This document shows, piece by piece, positions 33,737-43,606 of a stretch of DNA of 64,000 nucleotides. The notes beneath the pieces are model-generated. The model searched no databases, was not told the origin of the DNA, and was given only the letters and a program-made list of their open reading frames with translations. Positions within the stretch are counted from its first letter, which is position 1, and each line of letters opens with the position of its first letter. Origin of the DNA: Acidobacterium sp. GTDB lineage: Bacteria > Acidobacteriota > Terriglobia > Terriglobales > Acidobacteriaceae. The translations under genes and the position numbers were made by a program. The stretch spans positions 24,970 to 88,969 of the forward strand of contig PMUI01000058.1 in the NCBI GenBank assembly GCA_003166955.1. Reading direction: 5' to 3'.

Positions 33737-34508
33737 CCGGAGCAATCGCCGTCACCACCGACTTCCGCTCCTTCCACGCCCCGAGCAAATAGTCGTGGTT
33801 CATCTTCGCGATCGCCTCCAGCGGAATCTCCTTCGGACAAACGCCCGTGCACTCGCCAATATTCGTGCAGCTCCCAAATCCCTCGGCATTCATCTGCGCC
33901 ACCATCTGCACCGCGCGCCGATCCTGCTCCGGCTTGCCCTGCGGCAAAATTCCCAGGTGCGCGATCTTCGCCCCCGTAAACAACGCCGCCGACCCGTTAG
34001 GACAAGCCGCCACGCATGCGCCGCACCCAATGCACGCCGCCGCATCCATCGAGCGATCCGCATCGTCTTTCCCGATCGGAATCGCATTCCCATCCGGCAC
34101 ATTCCCCGTCGATACCGAAACGTAGCCGCCCGACTGAATAATCCGGTCGAACGAACGCCGGTCCACCACCAGGTCCTTCACAAACGGAAACGCCCGCGAA
34201 CGCCACGGCTCCATCACCAGCTCTTCGCCGTCCTTGAAGTGCCGCATCGTCAGCTGGCAAATCGTCGTCGCCGGCATCGGCCCGTGCGCCACGCCGTTGA
34301 TCATGAACCCGCACGTCCCGCAGATCCCCTCGCGGCAATCGTGCTCGAACGCCACCGGTTCCTCGCCCCGCTCGCTCAGCGTCTCGTTCAGCACGTCCAG
34401 GCACTCCAGCACCGACATCTCGCCGTTAGGAACTTCGACCGGATAGCTCACGAATTTGCCCTTGCTCCCCGGATTCTTCTGCCGCCAGATGCTCAGTGTC
34501 AGTTTCAT
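33708..34508 (-). CDS. sdhB: Succinate dehydrogenase iron-sulfur subunit
   Basis: A 266-residue subunit of complex II. The N-terminal plant-type ferredoxin domain carries the [2Fe-2S] ligands in [15 protein letters not shown] plus a later Cys region, and the C-terminal domain carries [4Fe-4S]/[3Fe-4S] Cys clusters in [14 protein letters not shown] and [15 protein letters not shown]. It passes electrons from SdhA flavin to the membrane quinone site. The ATG overlaps the sdhA stop by one base (TAATG). It is the last gene of sdhCAB. Confidence 0.95.
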   Translation of the reverse strand: MKLTLSIWRQKNPGSKGKFVSYPVEVPNGEMSVLECLDVLNETLSERGEEPVAFEHDCREGICGTCGFMINGVAHGPMPATTICQLTMRHFKDGEELVMEPWRSRAFPFVKDLVVDRRSFDRIIQSGGYVSVSTGNVPDGNAIPIGKDDADRSMDAAACIGCGACVAACPNGSAALFTGAKIAHLGILPQGKPEQDRRAVQMVAQMNAEGFGSCTNIGECTGVCPKEIPLEAIAKMNHDYLLGAWKERKSVVTAIAPVTGWEFGEK

Positions 34509-36421
34509 TACTTGTAGCTCCTCTGGCTCGGGTGGACGTACACAAACTCCAGCGGCTCTTTCGTCAGCTCCGGCTTGTTGCCCGGCCCCGTGTAGCCCCA
34601 CGCCGCCACATAGCCGTAGTGCTCATCGTCGCGCTGCGCCTCGCCCTCCGGTGTCTGATACTCCTCGCGGAAGTGCCCGCCGCACGATTCATTCCGCTCC
34701 AGCGCGTCAATGCAGATCAGCTCGCCCAGCTCGAAGAAATCCGCAACCCGTCCCGCCTTCTCGAGGCTCTGGTTCAGATCGTCGCCCGATCCAGGCACGT
34801 TCAGGTTCTGCCAGAACTCCTCGCGCAGCGCGCGAATCCTGCCGATTGCATCCCTCAGCCCGGCAGCGTTCCGGGACATGCCGCAGTCATCCCACATAAT
34901 CTTGCCCAACTCGCGATGGAACGAGTCCACCGTCCGCTTGCCCTTGATCGACAGCAGCTTCGCAATCCCTTGCTCCGTCGCCGTCAGCGCAGCCTGTACC
35001 GCCGGATCCGACGCCTTCACATCCTTCAGCTTCGAGCTCGCCAGATAATTGCCCACCGTGTACGGAGTGATGAAGTACCCATCCGACAGTCCCTGCATCA
35101 ATGCGCTCGCGCCCAGCCGGTTCGCCCCGTGATCGGAAAAGTTCGCCTCCCCAAGCACAAACAACCCAGGAATCGTGCTCTGTAGTTGGTAATCCACCCA
35201 CAGCCCGCCCATCGTGTAGTGCATCGCCGGATAAATCCGCATCGGCACCTTGTACGGATCTTCGTCCGTGATGCGCTGATACATGTCGAACAGATTCCCG
35301 TAGGAATCGCGAATCGTCTCCACTCCGAGCCGCTGGATCGCGTCGGCGAAATCCAGATACACGCCCAGCCCGGTCTCGCCCACGCCGCGGCCCTCGTCGC
35401 ACACCGCCTTCGCATTCCGCGAAGCCACATCGCGCGGCACCAGATTGCCGAAAGCAGGGTATTTCCGCTCGAGATAATAATCCCGCTCGTCCTCAGGAAT
35501 CTGATCCGGCCGCCGCTTGTCGCCCTTCTGCTTCGGCACCCAGATCCGCCCATCGTTGCGCAGCGACTCCGACATCAGCGTCAACTTCGACTGATAATCC
35601 CCCGACACCGGAATGCACGTCGGATGAATCTGCGTGAAGCATGGATTGGCAAACAGAGCGCCCCGCTTGTGCGCCCTCCAGATCGCCGTTGCATTCGATC
35701 CCTTGGCGTTCGTCGACAAATAGTAGACGTTGCCGTAGCCGCCCGTCGCCAGGATCACCGCCTCGGCCAGATGCACGCTCAGCTTGCCCGTGATCAGGTT
35801 CCGCGCCACAATCCCGCGCGCCTGTCCGTCGATCACGATCAGGTCCAGCATCTCCGTGCGCGGAATCATCGTCACCTGCCCGGCGTCCACCTGCCGCTCC
35901 AGCGCCTGGTACGCGCCCAGCAGCAACTGCTGACCCGTCTGTCCGCGCGCATAAAAGGTCCGCGAAACCTGCGCGCCGCCAAACGAACGATTCTCCAGCG
36001 ACCCACCGTACTCGCGCGCAAATGGAACGCCCTGCGCCACGCACTGGTCAATGATGTGTACGCTGTTCTGCGCCAGCCGATACACATTGCCCTCGCGCGC
36101 GCGAAAATCGCCGCCCTTCACTGTGTCGTAAAAGAGCCGGTAAATGCTGTCGCCGTCGTTTTGATAATTCTTCGCTGCGTTAATGCCGCCCTGGGCCGCA
36201 ATCGAGTGCGCGCGACGCGGCGAATCCTGGAAGCAGAAGCACTTCACGTTGTAGCCCAGCTCACCCAGCGTCGCAGCGGCCGACGCTCCGGCCAGCCCCG
36301 AGCCGACCACGATCAGATTGTGCCGCCGCTTGTTGGCCGGATTCACCAGCTTCATTTCGAACTTTGCGCTGTCCCATGCGTCTTCGATGGGGCCCGTAGG
36401 AATCCTTGCATCCAGTTTCAT
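34508..36421 (-). CDS. sdhA: Succinate dehydrogenase flavoprotein subunit
   Basis: A 637-residue flavoprotein that oxidises succinate to fumarate. The FAD-binding GxGxxG is in [20 protein letters not shown], and the covalent-FAD His region is [15 protein letters not shown]. Substrate-site blocks [11 protein letters not shown] and the capping-domain [13 protein letters not shown] are present. The ATG lies 8 bp after sdhC. The order C-A-B with a single larger cytochrome b subunit matches the Bacillus/Bacteroides type of complex II. It may also work as a fumarate reductase. Confidence 0.95.
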   Translation of the reverse strand: MKLDARIPTGPIEDAWDSAKFEMKLVNPANKRRHNLIVVGSGLAGASAAATLGELGYNVKCFCFQDSPRRAHSIAAQGGINAAKNYQNDGDSIYRLFYDTVKGGDFRAREGNVYRLAQNSVHIIDQCVAQGVPFAREYGGSLENRSFGGAQVSRTFYARGQTGQQLLLGAYQALERQVDAGQVTMIPRTEMLDLIVIDGQARGIVARNLITGKLSVHLAEAVILATGGYGNVYYLSTNAKGSNATAIWRAHKRGALFANPCFTQIHPTCIPVSGDYQSKLTLMSESLRNDGRIWVPKQKGDKRRPDQIPEDERDYYLERKYPAFGNLVPRDVASRNAKAVCDEGRGVGETGLGVYLDFADAIQRLGVETIRDSYGNLFDMYQRITDEDPYKVPMRIYPAMHYTMGGLWVDYQLQSTIPGLFVLGEANFSDHGANRLGASALMQGLSDGYFITPYTVGNYLASSKLKDVKASDPAVQAALTATEQGIAKLLSIKGKRTVDSFHRELGKIMWDDCGMSRNAAGLRDAIGRIRALREEFWQNLNVPGSGDDLNQSLEKAGRVADFFELGELICIDALERNESCGGHFREEYQTPEGEAQRDDEHYGYVAAWGYTGPGNKPELTKEPLEFVYVHPSQRSYK

Positions 36422-36429
36422 CTCGGCTG

Positions 36430-37122
36430 TCACCTCACCCACCCGGCGAGCACGCTCACCGGTATCGATATGTAACCGCCGATGATCAAAATTGTGATCC
36501 ACAGAGCCGCCTGCTTCAGCACCGGCGTGTGGCGCGGATGATTCATTCCCAGCGACTGGAACATGCTCCACATCCCGTGCCGCAGATGAAAGCCGAGCAG
36601 GATCATCGAGAAGATGTACCACGCCGAAACCCACCATACGCGGAAGCCGGAGATCACGTTGTAGTAGACGTCCTCCTCGCTGAAGGCGGGTGCGCCCGGA
36701 TGCAGCGTGCCTGCCGTGAACTCCAGCAGGTGGAAGATCACGAACGCCAGGATGATCGGCCCGCTCCAGTACATGGTGCGATCCGCATAGTTCGAGGCGA
36801 CGGACTTCTTCACCTTATAGCCGACCGGCCGCGCTTTCAGGTTCAGCAGCACCAGCTGCACCGTAGCCACAATGTGCAGCACCACGCAGACAATCAGGGT
36901 GCCGCGGGCGATCCACAGCAGCTCCCCAAGGTTTTTCAGGAAGTGGCTGTAAGCATTCAGCCGTTCGCGACTGTCGAAGATTTGCAGGTTCCCCAGCAGA
37001 TGGCCGACGACGAACAGGAACAGGATCGCGCCCGTCACCGCCATTACGGCTTTCTTTCCGTTGGTGGATTGCCAGAAACTCGGCGCCCGGTGCTCGCGCG
37101 GGCCAGCGACCGCTGTGCTCAT
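36430..37122 (-). CDS. sdhC: Succinate dehydrogenase cytochrome b subunit
   Basis: A 230-residue, five-helix membrane anchor of the TIGR02046/B-type SdhC family. Probable haem-ligand histidines lie in the hydrophobic segments [39 protein letters not shown] and [15 protein letters not shown]. It anchors SdhAB and reduces menaquinone. The ATG at 37122 gives a normal N-terminus; longer in-frame sequence upstream is not homologous-looking. First gene of sdhCAB, with a long 5' untranslated region from the promoter near 37400. Confidence 0.93.
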   Translation of the reverse strand: MSTAVAGPREHRAPSFWQSTNGKKAVMAVTGAILFLFVVGHLLGNLQIFDSRERLNAYSHFLKNLGELLWIARGTLIVCVVLHIVATVQLVLLNLKARPVGYKVKKSVASNYADRTMYWSGPIILAFVIFHLLEFTAGTLHPGAPAFSEEDVYYNVISGFRVWWVSAWYIFSMILLGFHLRHGMWSMFQSLGMNHPRHTPVLKQAALWITILIIGGYISIPVSVLAGWVR

Positions 37123-37397
37123 CGTGCGTGTCCTGCCCAGTTGTCTTTCGTCACGTCGGGGTGTTCCTTCTTTGCTGTGGTCGCCATGCGTCACTGCCGC
37201 CGGATGTTGCCGGTCCGCTGCTCCGCGCAAAGCGCCGTGAATGTCTTCAGCAGCCCGAGGAAAATTCCGGACTGCGGGGATGCCGCCCACCGCCGCGGTC
37301 AGTCTCTATTCCGCTGCGGTGCGTTGGGGAAACGCCTGGCGAGTGCTACCGGTCGCCAGACGTATGGGGATGCGTCGCTTCATGAGTGCGAATCTTT

Positions 37398-37427
37398 ATT
37401 ATTGGTTCCCGGAAGAACCACCGTCAA
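37398..37427 (-). promoter_or_regulatory. Candidate sdhCAB promoter with internal inverted repeat
   Basis: Read on the minus strand: TTGACG (37427-37422), an 18-bp spacer and AATAAT (37403-37398). The spacer contains GGTTC-TTCCGG-GAACC, an inverted repeat placed where a repressor would block RNA polymerase. It lies in a 360-bp gap (37123-37482) between sdhC and ackA that otherwise shows no gene; a leader of about 270 nt would result. Confidence 0.5.
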
Positions 37428-37482
37428 CTCGGCCGTCCGCTTTGGAGCGACGGCGGGCGGGTGTTCCCACCACCTGTGAGGC

Positions 37483-38631
37483 TTACGGCTTGCCGTGCCG
37501 GAGGCGGCAAACGATGCGGGCAATTTGCAGCTCTTCCTCGCTCTCGAGCACGCGAACTTTGCTGCACTGGTTCGGATCGCCGCTCGAGATTCCCATAAAA
37601 TCAAGCCCATCGCAGATCCAGTCGCGCATCGCGGCACTGTGCTCGCCGATTCCGCCCGTGAACACCAGCAGATCGAGCCCGCCCAACTCAGCCGCATACG
37701 CCCCAATCATCTTGCGAACCGCATGCGCGAACACCTCAATCGCCAGTTTCGCTTTGGGATCGCCCTTCGCCACACATTGTTCAAGCAATCGCATGTCCGA
37801 CTCGCCGCCCGACAGCGCGCCGAGCCCGGAATCGTGGTTCAGCAGCGACTCCAGCTGATCCGCCGACAGCTGCTCGGTCCGCATCAGGAACAGCACCACG
37901 CCCGGATCGAAGTCGCCGCTGCGGGTCGCCATCGGAATGCCCCCGACCGGCGTCATCCCCATGCTGGTGTCGATCGATTTGCCGCCACGCAGAGCCACCA
38001 GGCTCGCCCCCGCTCCCAGATGAGCGCAAACCACGCGCTCCGGCAGGTCGGCTCCCAGCCGCGTGACGACTGATTCATAAGAGAGCCCGTGAAATCCGTA
38101 GCGCTCGATGCCCAGGTCGTAGAGCCGCTGCGGAAGGGGGAAGTGGCGCGCCTTTTCCGGCATGGTGCTGTGGAAAGCCGTGTCGAAGCACGCATATTGC
38201 TTCGCCTCCGGCAGTAGCTTCTCAGTCTCGCGAATCAACGCAACCGCGGCCGGAATATGGATCGGTGCGAACTGCGTCGCGGCCACCAGCTTTTCGAGCA
38301 GCGCATCGTCGATCAGCTGGTGCTCGCGCAGATGCGGCCCGCCATGCACCACGCGGTGCCCGATCGCCGCCGGTCGGCCGTGTCCGAGGTGCTCAATCTG
38401 GTCGAGGACTTCTTTCAGCGCATGGCCCTGCGAGTTGAGCGTATACGCCTGATCGAGCAACGAGGCACCGCCCGCGTCCTTCACCTGCAGGCGCCCGTTG
38501 GAATGGCCGATCCCGCTCGCTCCGCCGGCCAGTAGCAGCACCGGATTGCAGTCGCCCGGAGGATGCCGATAGAGCCCGAACTTCAGCGACGACGACCCGC
38601 TGTTGACCGCAAGAAGCAGTTCATCGCTCAC
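37483..38631 (-). CDS. ackA: Acetate kinase
   Basis: A 382-residue cytoplasmic kinase of the ASKHA fold, converting acetyl phosphate and ADP to acetate and ATP. Signatures are [16 protein letters not shown] at the N-terminus, [44 protein letters not shown] and [17 protein letters not shown] (His and Arg catalytic region), and [16 protein letters not shown]. The GTG start overlaps the phosphoketolase stop by 4 bp (GTGA), so the two are translationally coupled. The protein is slightly short of the usual 395-400 residues. Confidence 0.95.
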   Translation of the reverse strand: MSDELLLAVNSGSSSLKFGLYRHPPGDCNPVLLLAGGASGIGHSNGRLQVKDAGGASLLDQAYTLNSQGHALKEVLDQIEHLGHGRPAAIGHRVVHGGPHLREHQLIDDALLEKLVAATQFAPIHIPAAVALIRETEKLLPEAKQYACFDTAFHSTMPEKARHFPLPQRLYDLGIERYGFHGLSYESVVTRLGADLPERVVCAHLGAGASLVALRGGKSIDTSMGMTPVGGIPMATRSGDFDPGVVLFLMRTEQLSADQLESLLNHDSGLGALSGGESDMRLLEQCVAKGDPKAKLAIEVFAHAVRKMIGAYAAELGGLDLLVFTGGIGEHSAAMRDWICDGLDFMGISSGDPNQCSKVRVLESEEELQIARIVCRLRHGKP

Positions 38632-41030
38632 TGCGGCCAAACCCAGTTGCGGATTTCCGGCTTGTCGATGCCCCAGCGGTGCGCGTACTGCACGCTCTCG
38701 TTGATCTGATCGCGCAGCCACTCCTGCGTGTGAGAGCCGATGTTGCGCAGCCGCGGCACGCGATCGATGATGTCAATCGCCAGGTTGAAGCGATCGACAT
38801 TATTCAGAATCGCCAGTTCCAAGGGCGTGTTGATGTTGCCCTTCTCCTTGTAGCCGCGCACGTGGAAGTTGTCGTGATTGTGCCGGCGATAAGTGAGGCG
38901 ATGGATCAGCAACGGATAGCCGTGGAAGTTGAAGATGACGGGCTTGTCTGTCGTGAAAAGCGAATCGAAGTCCGCATCGTTCAGTCCGTGCGGATGTTCG
39001 CTTTCCGGCTGCAGACGAAACAGATCGACAACATTGACAAAGCGAAGCTTGATGTCCGGGAAATGCTCTCGCAGAATCGCCGCCGCAGCCAGCGCCTCCA
39101 TCGTCGCGATGTCGCCGGCGCACGCCAGCACCGCATCGGGTTCAACGCCATTGTCCGTGCTCGCGAAGTCCCATATCCCAACGCCCTTGGTGCAGTGGAG
39201 GATCGCCTGATCCATGGTCAGGTACTGCAGATGCGGCTGCTTGTCGGCGACGATCACGTTCACGTAATCGCTTGACCGGAGGCAATGGTCGGCGACGCTG
39301 AGCAGGCAATTCGCATCCGGCGGCAAGTAGATGCGGACCACTTCGGCGCTCTTGTTGGCGACAAGATCCAGGAAGCCAGGATCCTGATGCGAGAAGCCGT
39401 TGTGGTCCTGCCGCCACACCACCGATGTGATCAGCAGGTTGATCGACGAGACCGCGGCGCGCCACCGCAGCTCCTTCTTCGATTTCTCCAGCCACTTCGC
39501 GTGCTGGTTGAACATGGAGTCGATGACGTGAACGAAGGCTTCGTAGGTCGAGAAGAAGCCGTGGCGGCCGGTGAGCACATAGCCTTCGAACCATCCCTCG
39601 AGCGTGTGCTCGCTCAGCATTTCCATCACGCGGCCATTGGGAGCGATCTCGGTGCCATCCGCGTCTTCGGGTTTGATTTCTTCCATCCAGGTTTTCGGGC
39701 TCGCTTCGTAAATCGCCTGCAACCGATTCGAAGCGGTCTCGTCGGGGCCGAAAACGCGGAAATTGTCCGGGTTCTTCCGCATCACGTCGCGCAAAAAGTG
39801 CGCGAGAATCTCGGTCGGGCCCTCATATTGGGCGCCCGGTTTCTCCACTTTGCAGGCGTAGTCGCGGAAATCCGGCATGTGCAGCGGACGCCGCAGGATT
39901 CCGCCGTTTGCGTGCGGATTTGCAGTCATGCGGCGGCTGCCCTCCGGAGCGAGTGCGCGCAGCTCGGCGATAGGGCGGCCGTTTTCGTCGAACAACTCCC
40001 AGGGCCGATAACTCTTCAGCCATTCTTCGAGCAGGCGAAGATGCTCGGGGTTCTCGGCGACATCCAGAATAGGCACCTGGTGCGCGCGCCAGAAGCCCTC
40101 GACCTTGTGCCCGTCGACTTCCCTGGGGCAGGTCCAGCCCTTGGGCGTGCGCAACACGATCATCGGCCAACGCGGCCATCCGGCATCGCCGCCGATGAGC
40201 TTGCCGTGCTCGCGCGCTTCGTGCTGGATGGAACGAATGTGCCCGATGCAATGTTCCAGTGTCGCGGCCATCGTATGATGCATGGTCTGCGGATCGTCGC
40301 CCTCGACAAAATGCGGATCCCAGCCGTAGCCGCGGAAGAGCCACTCCAGTTCCTCGTGCGGAATCCGGGCCAGCAGCGTGGGATTGGCGATCTTGTAGCC
40401 GTTGAGGTGGAGAATCGGCAGAACGGCGCCATCGCGAACGGGATTGAGGAACTTGTTGCTGTGCCACGACGTCGCCAGGGGACCCGTCTCAGCCTCGCCG
40501 TCACCGACAACGCAGTTGACGATCAGGTCGGGGTTGTCGAAGGCCGCACCGAAAGCGTGGGAAAGGCTGTAGCCTAACTCGCCGCCCTCGTGAATCGAGC
40601 CCGGCGTCTCCGGCGTGCAGTGACTGCCGATTCCGCCGGGAAAGGAAAACTGCCGGAAGAACTTCCGCAGTCCTTCGAAATCCTGGCTGATGTTCGGATA
40701 GGTCTCCGAATATGTGCCCTCCAGCCATGCGTTCGAAAGCACGGATGGCGCGCCGTGGCCGGGACCGGCGATGTAGATCATGTTCAGGTCAAGCTTACGG
40801 ATGAGGCGGTTCAGATGCACCCAGAGGAAGGTCTGTCCGGGGTCGGAACCCCAGTGGCCGAGCAAGCGCTTCTTGATGTGCTCCGGCTTGAGCCCCTCGC
40901 GGAGCAGGGGATTGTCGTAGAGGTAGATCATGCCGGCGCAAAGATAATTGCAGGCGCGCCACCAGGCATCCATTTGGCTGAATTCTTCGGCTGTGAGGGC
41001 TTCCGGGAGAGTGGCCACAGACGCGGTCAT
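38628..41030 (-). CDS. xfp: Phosphoketolase (xylulose 5-phosphate/fructose 6-phosphate)
   Basis: An 800-residue thiamine-diphosphate enzyme that splits xylulose-5-P or fructose-6-P with phosphate into acetyl phosphate plus glyceraldehyde-3-P or erythrose-4-P. Blocks seen include [40 protein letters not shown], the TPP-Mg motif [37 protein letters not shown], and a C-terminal [16 protein letters not shown]. The ATG at 41030 gives the normal length. The coupled ackA turns acetyl phosphate into ATP and acetate, giving a complete two-gene phosphoketolase shunt. Confidence 0.96.
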   Translation of the reverse strand: MTASVATLPEALTAEEFSQMDAWWRACNYLCAGMIYLYDNPLLREGLKPEHIKKRLLGHWGSDPGQTFLWVHLNRLIRKLDLNMIYIAGPGHGAPSVLSNAWLEGTYSETYPNISQDFEGLRKFFRQFSFPGGIGSHCTPETPGSIHEGGELGYSLSHAFGAAFDNPDLIVNCVVGDGEAETGPLATSWHSNKFLNPVRDGAVLPILHLNGYKIANPTLLARIPHEELEWLFRGYGWDPHFVEGDDPQTMHHTMAATLEHCIGHIRSIQHEAREHGKLIGGDAGWPRWPMIVLRTPKGWTCPREVDGHKVEGFWRAHQVPILDVAENPEHLRLLEEWLKSYRPWELFDENGRPIAELRALAPEGSRRMTANPHANGGILRRPLHMPDFRDYACKVEKPGAQYEGPTEILAHFLRDVMRKNPDNFRVFGPDETASNRLQAIYEASPKTWMEEIKPEDADGTEIAPNGRVMEMLSEHTLEGWFEGYVLTGRHGFFSTYEAFVHVIDSMFNQHAKWLEKSKKELRWRAAVSSINLLITSVVWRQDHNGFSHQDPGFLDLVANKSAEVVRIYLPPDANCLLSVADHCLRSSDYVNVIVADKQPHLQYLTMDQAILHCTKGVGIWDFASTDNGVEPDAVLACAGDIATMEALAAAAILREHFPDIKLRFVNVVDLFRLQPESEHPHGLNDADFDSLFTTDKPVIFNFHGYPLLIHRLTYRRHNHDNFHVRGYKEKGNINTPLELAILNNVDRFNLAIDIIDRVPRLRNIGSHTQEWLRDQINESVQYAHRWGIDKPEIRNWVWPQ

Positions 41031-41127
41031 TCGGACCTCGATTCTCCGTTGAACGGAAAAGGGCTTTCTGGATAACAGTAAGATGCTCGAGGGTTGGTGT
41101 CGAGGTGCAGACTGTGAATTTGCGGCC

Positions 41128-42972
41128 TCACCCGGCGATGTTGACTGCCAGCTGGGCCGGTTCGATGCCAGCAATCTCGAGTTCGAGGCCGCCAAACTCA
41201 GGATGATCGTTTTCGCGCAGCCGCCAGGCCAGGTCGATGATCGAGTCGGGGCCGAGGTTCAGTTCTCGAATCCGATCGGCGAGGTTCCAGCCCACGGCGG
41301 AGAACGTCATACGCTCTGCCCCAGCGAGCGGGCTCGCCGGGGATCCCACCTGCGCGACGCGGAGGCGAGCATGCTTCTCCTTCATGAACAAGGGCGGCGC
41401 CGTGACCCGCACTTTGCGTGAGATGAAAATGGGTTCCTCATTGCCCATCCCAAACGGTTCAAGACGCCGAAGCCAGGAGAACAGCGTTGGCGTGATTTGA
41501 TCGAGCGAGAGCTCGGCGTCGCACTCCAATGGACTGCCGAGATCCTCCTCGCGCAGGTGGACTGAAGCGTAATCTGCCAGGCGGGAGCGCAGTTCCTCCA
41601 CGCGATCAGAGGGCAAAGAGAAACCGACGGCGTGCGCATGGCCGCCGAAGCGGGTGAAGATCTCGGGGCAGCTTTCGATGGCCTCGAGCAGGTGGAAGCT
41701 GGGGATAGAGCGGCCGGAGCCGTGCGCTTCGCCCTCTTGGCGAGTGACCACGATGGCCGGTTTGCCGGTCTGCTCGACGATGCGGGAGGCGAGGATGCCG
41801 ATGACGCCGCGGTGCCAGTTGTCGCCGTCCATGACGATGCAGCGAGTAGTGCGGAAACACGGGTCTTCAAGGCGCGCAGAGACTTCGGCGAGCATCGCGG
41901 CCTCGGCGGCGCGGCGTTCCTGGTTCAGCCGCTCCAGCTTCGCGGCCAGATCGTTCGCGCGATCCTTGTCGCGGGTGGTGAACAGTTCGATGACCTCGGT
42001 CGCAACATCCATTCGCCCAGCCGCGTTGATTCTTGGTGCAAGCCGGAATGCTACGTCGATGGGGGTCAGCGGGCGGCGGGCTGTGTCGATCTGTGCTTCG
42101 CGCATCAGGGCGCGCAGGCCCAGGCCGACAGGACGCCGCAACTCAGTGAGTCCGAGAGAGAGGAAAACCCGGTTCTCTCCGAGCAGAGGAACCGCGTCGG
42201 CGATGGTCGCAATCGCGAGCAGCTTCAGGAACGACGGCAGAATCTTCGTTCGGGATCGCTCGAGGTCCCAAGCTTCGAGCAGCGCCTGCGACAGCTTGAA
42301 TGCGACGCCGGCGCCGCAAAGATGATGGCAGCCGTACCCGCAACTGGCCTGGTTCGGGTTAAGAACAGCGAGCGCGCGCGGAACGCCGCGTTCCGGCTCG
42401 GGCAAATGGTGGTCGGTGACGATCAGGTCGAGGCCGAGCTCCGCAGCGGCCTCGGCGGCTGCGAAAGCGCGGATTCCCGTGTCGACGCTGATGACGAGAC
42501 GGACGCCATCGGCGGCGGCTGATTCCAGAATTTCGCGCTGCATGCCGTAGCCTTCGCGCAGGCGATGCGGAATGTGGAAGCGAACGCTGCCGCCGAGCAT
42601 TTCGATGGCGGTTTTGAGCAGCACGGTCGCAGTAGTTCCATCGACGTCGTAATCGCCGTAGATCAGAATCGGTTCCTGAGCGGCGATGGCTTGCCGAATG
42701 CGCTCGACGGCGCGATCCATGCCGAGCATCGAGAACGGATCGAGAAGCTGTTCGATCCGTGGGTTGAGAAAGCTTTCGGCTTCGGCCGCGGTCGAGATGC
42801 CACGAGCCAGCAGCAATTCGGCGATCAGGACCGGGATCCCGGCTTCGCGGGCCAGGGTGTTGGCTTCTTCGGAACGGCAGGCATTGAGAATCCAGCGCTG
42901 GCGGGCCGGGGCGATTACCGGCTCTGCGACCACATCCGATTCGGTCACAGCAGACTCAGGAGGCGGATTCAA
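41128..42972 (-). CDS. recJ: Single-stranded-DNA-specific exonuclease RecJ
   Basis: A 614-residue 5'-3' ssDNA exonuclease of the DHH family acting in RecF recombination, base-excision and mismatch repair. Motif [11 protein letters not shown] is at about 106-115, the DHH motif TDHHLPEPE at 186-194, the cysteine/His-rich [15 protein letters not shown] region follows, and the DHHA1 motif [11 protein letters not shown] is near 475. The OB-fold C-terminal part is present. The start is TTG overlapping the upstream gene's stop (TTGA); a GTG at 42948 is an alternative. Confidence 0.94.
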   Translation of the reverse strand: MNPPPESAVTESDVVAEPVIAPARQRWILNACRSEEANTLAREAGIPVLIAELLLARGISTAAEAESFLNPRIEQLLDPFSMLGMDRAVERIRQAIAAQEPILIYGDYDVDGTTATVLLKTAIEMLGGSVRFHIPHRLREGYGMQREILESAAADGVRLVISVDTGIRAFAAAEAAAELGLDLIVTDHHLPEPERGVPRALAVLNPNQASCGYGCHHLCGAGVAFKLSQALLEAWDLERSRTKILPSFLKLLAIATIADAVPLLGENRVFLSLGLTELRRPVGLGLRALMREAQIDTARRPLTPIDVAFRLAPRINAAGRMDVATEVIELFTTRDKDRANDLAAKLERLNQERRAAEAAMLAEVSARLEDPCFRTTRCIVMDGDNWHRGVIGILASRIVEQTGKPAIVVTRQEGEAHGSGRSIPSFHLLEAIESCPEIFTRFGGHAHAVGFSLPSDRVEELRSRLADYASVHLREEDLGSPLECDAELSLDQITPTLFSWLRRLEPFGMGNEEPIFISRKVRVTAPPLFMKEKHARLRVAQVGSPASPLAGAERMTFSAVGWNLADRIRELNLGPDSIIDLAWRLRENDHPEFGGLELEIAGIEPAQLAVNIAG

Positions 42973-43466
42973 GGCTGGTCGTCTTCATCGTCATCTTCAA
43001 AGACGATGTTGCCGAGGTCGCCGACGGAGTCGAGAAGCTGCTGGTAGCGGTCGTACCATTCGGTCGAGGTTTCGTAGAGAAACATGATGCCCTGATGGGG
43101 AAAGCCAAGCTGCAGGTGGCCGACCTTGCCGATGTGGCTGACCAGCGTCTGCGCCTCGTCGATTTCCGAGGTGCTGCTGGATTCCTCGATGGTGTAATCC
43201 TGCTCCTGGACTTCCTCGATGAGGAGTTCGACGTCCTCTTTTTCGAGCACTTCATCGCTCATGGTGATGAAGGTGGCTCCGGCGGCCTTCGCCGTCTCGA
43301 CGAAGTCTTTCCAGCTGTCGGGATTGGCTTCGTCTTCCCAGAGAATGGAGGGAATATCCTCGCCAACGTGCGTGGGAACGCGACGAATGCCATGACCTTC
43401 GATGAAGGCGACCATGTCGTCCTTGATCGACGCCAGATTGTCGAGATGCATGGAAAATGGGTTCAT
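42969..43466 (-). CDS. Conserved-looking acidic protein of unknown function
   Basis: A 165-residue soluble protein starting MNPFSMHLDNLASIKDDM, with mixed alpha/beta character and an extremely acidic C-terminus ([13 protein letters not shown]). No catalytic motif or named family is recognised. Its stop overlaps the recJ start, so the two are cotranscribed; a role linked to RecJ is possible but unsupported. A second ATG at 43451 is available. Confidence 0.7.
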   Translation of the reverse strand: MNPFSMHLDNLASIKDDMVAFIEGHGIRRVPTHVGEDIPSILWEDEANPDSWKDFVETAKAAGATFITMSDEVLEKEDVELLIEEVQEQDYTIEESSSTSEIDEAQTLVSHIGKVGHLQLGFPHQGIMFLYETSTEWYDRYQQLLDSVGDLGNIVFEDDDEDDQP

Positions 43467-43549
43467 GGCGGCGGAAGGACCCAGTGTATCCGAAACGCGT
43501 GTGCCAGGCACCAGGAGAAGTGAGCAATGGCGGCCTTCGGCCGAGGGAA

Positions 43550-43581
43550 GCAAGGAAAACGAAAGGCCGCCAGAAGCGGCC
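43550..43581 (-). terminator. Terminator after the TonB-dependent receptor gene
   Basis: On the minus strand GGCCGC (43581-43576), loop TTCTG and GCGGCC (43570-43565) are followed by TTTCGTTTTCC, starting 26 bp after the stop of the receptor gene. Confidence 0.7.
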
Positions 43582-43606
43582 CTTCATTCGTGCACAGAAT
43601 CGGAAA

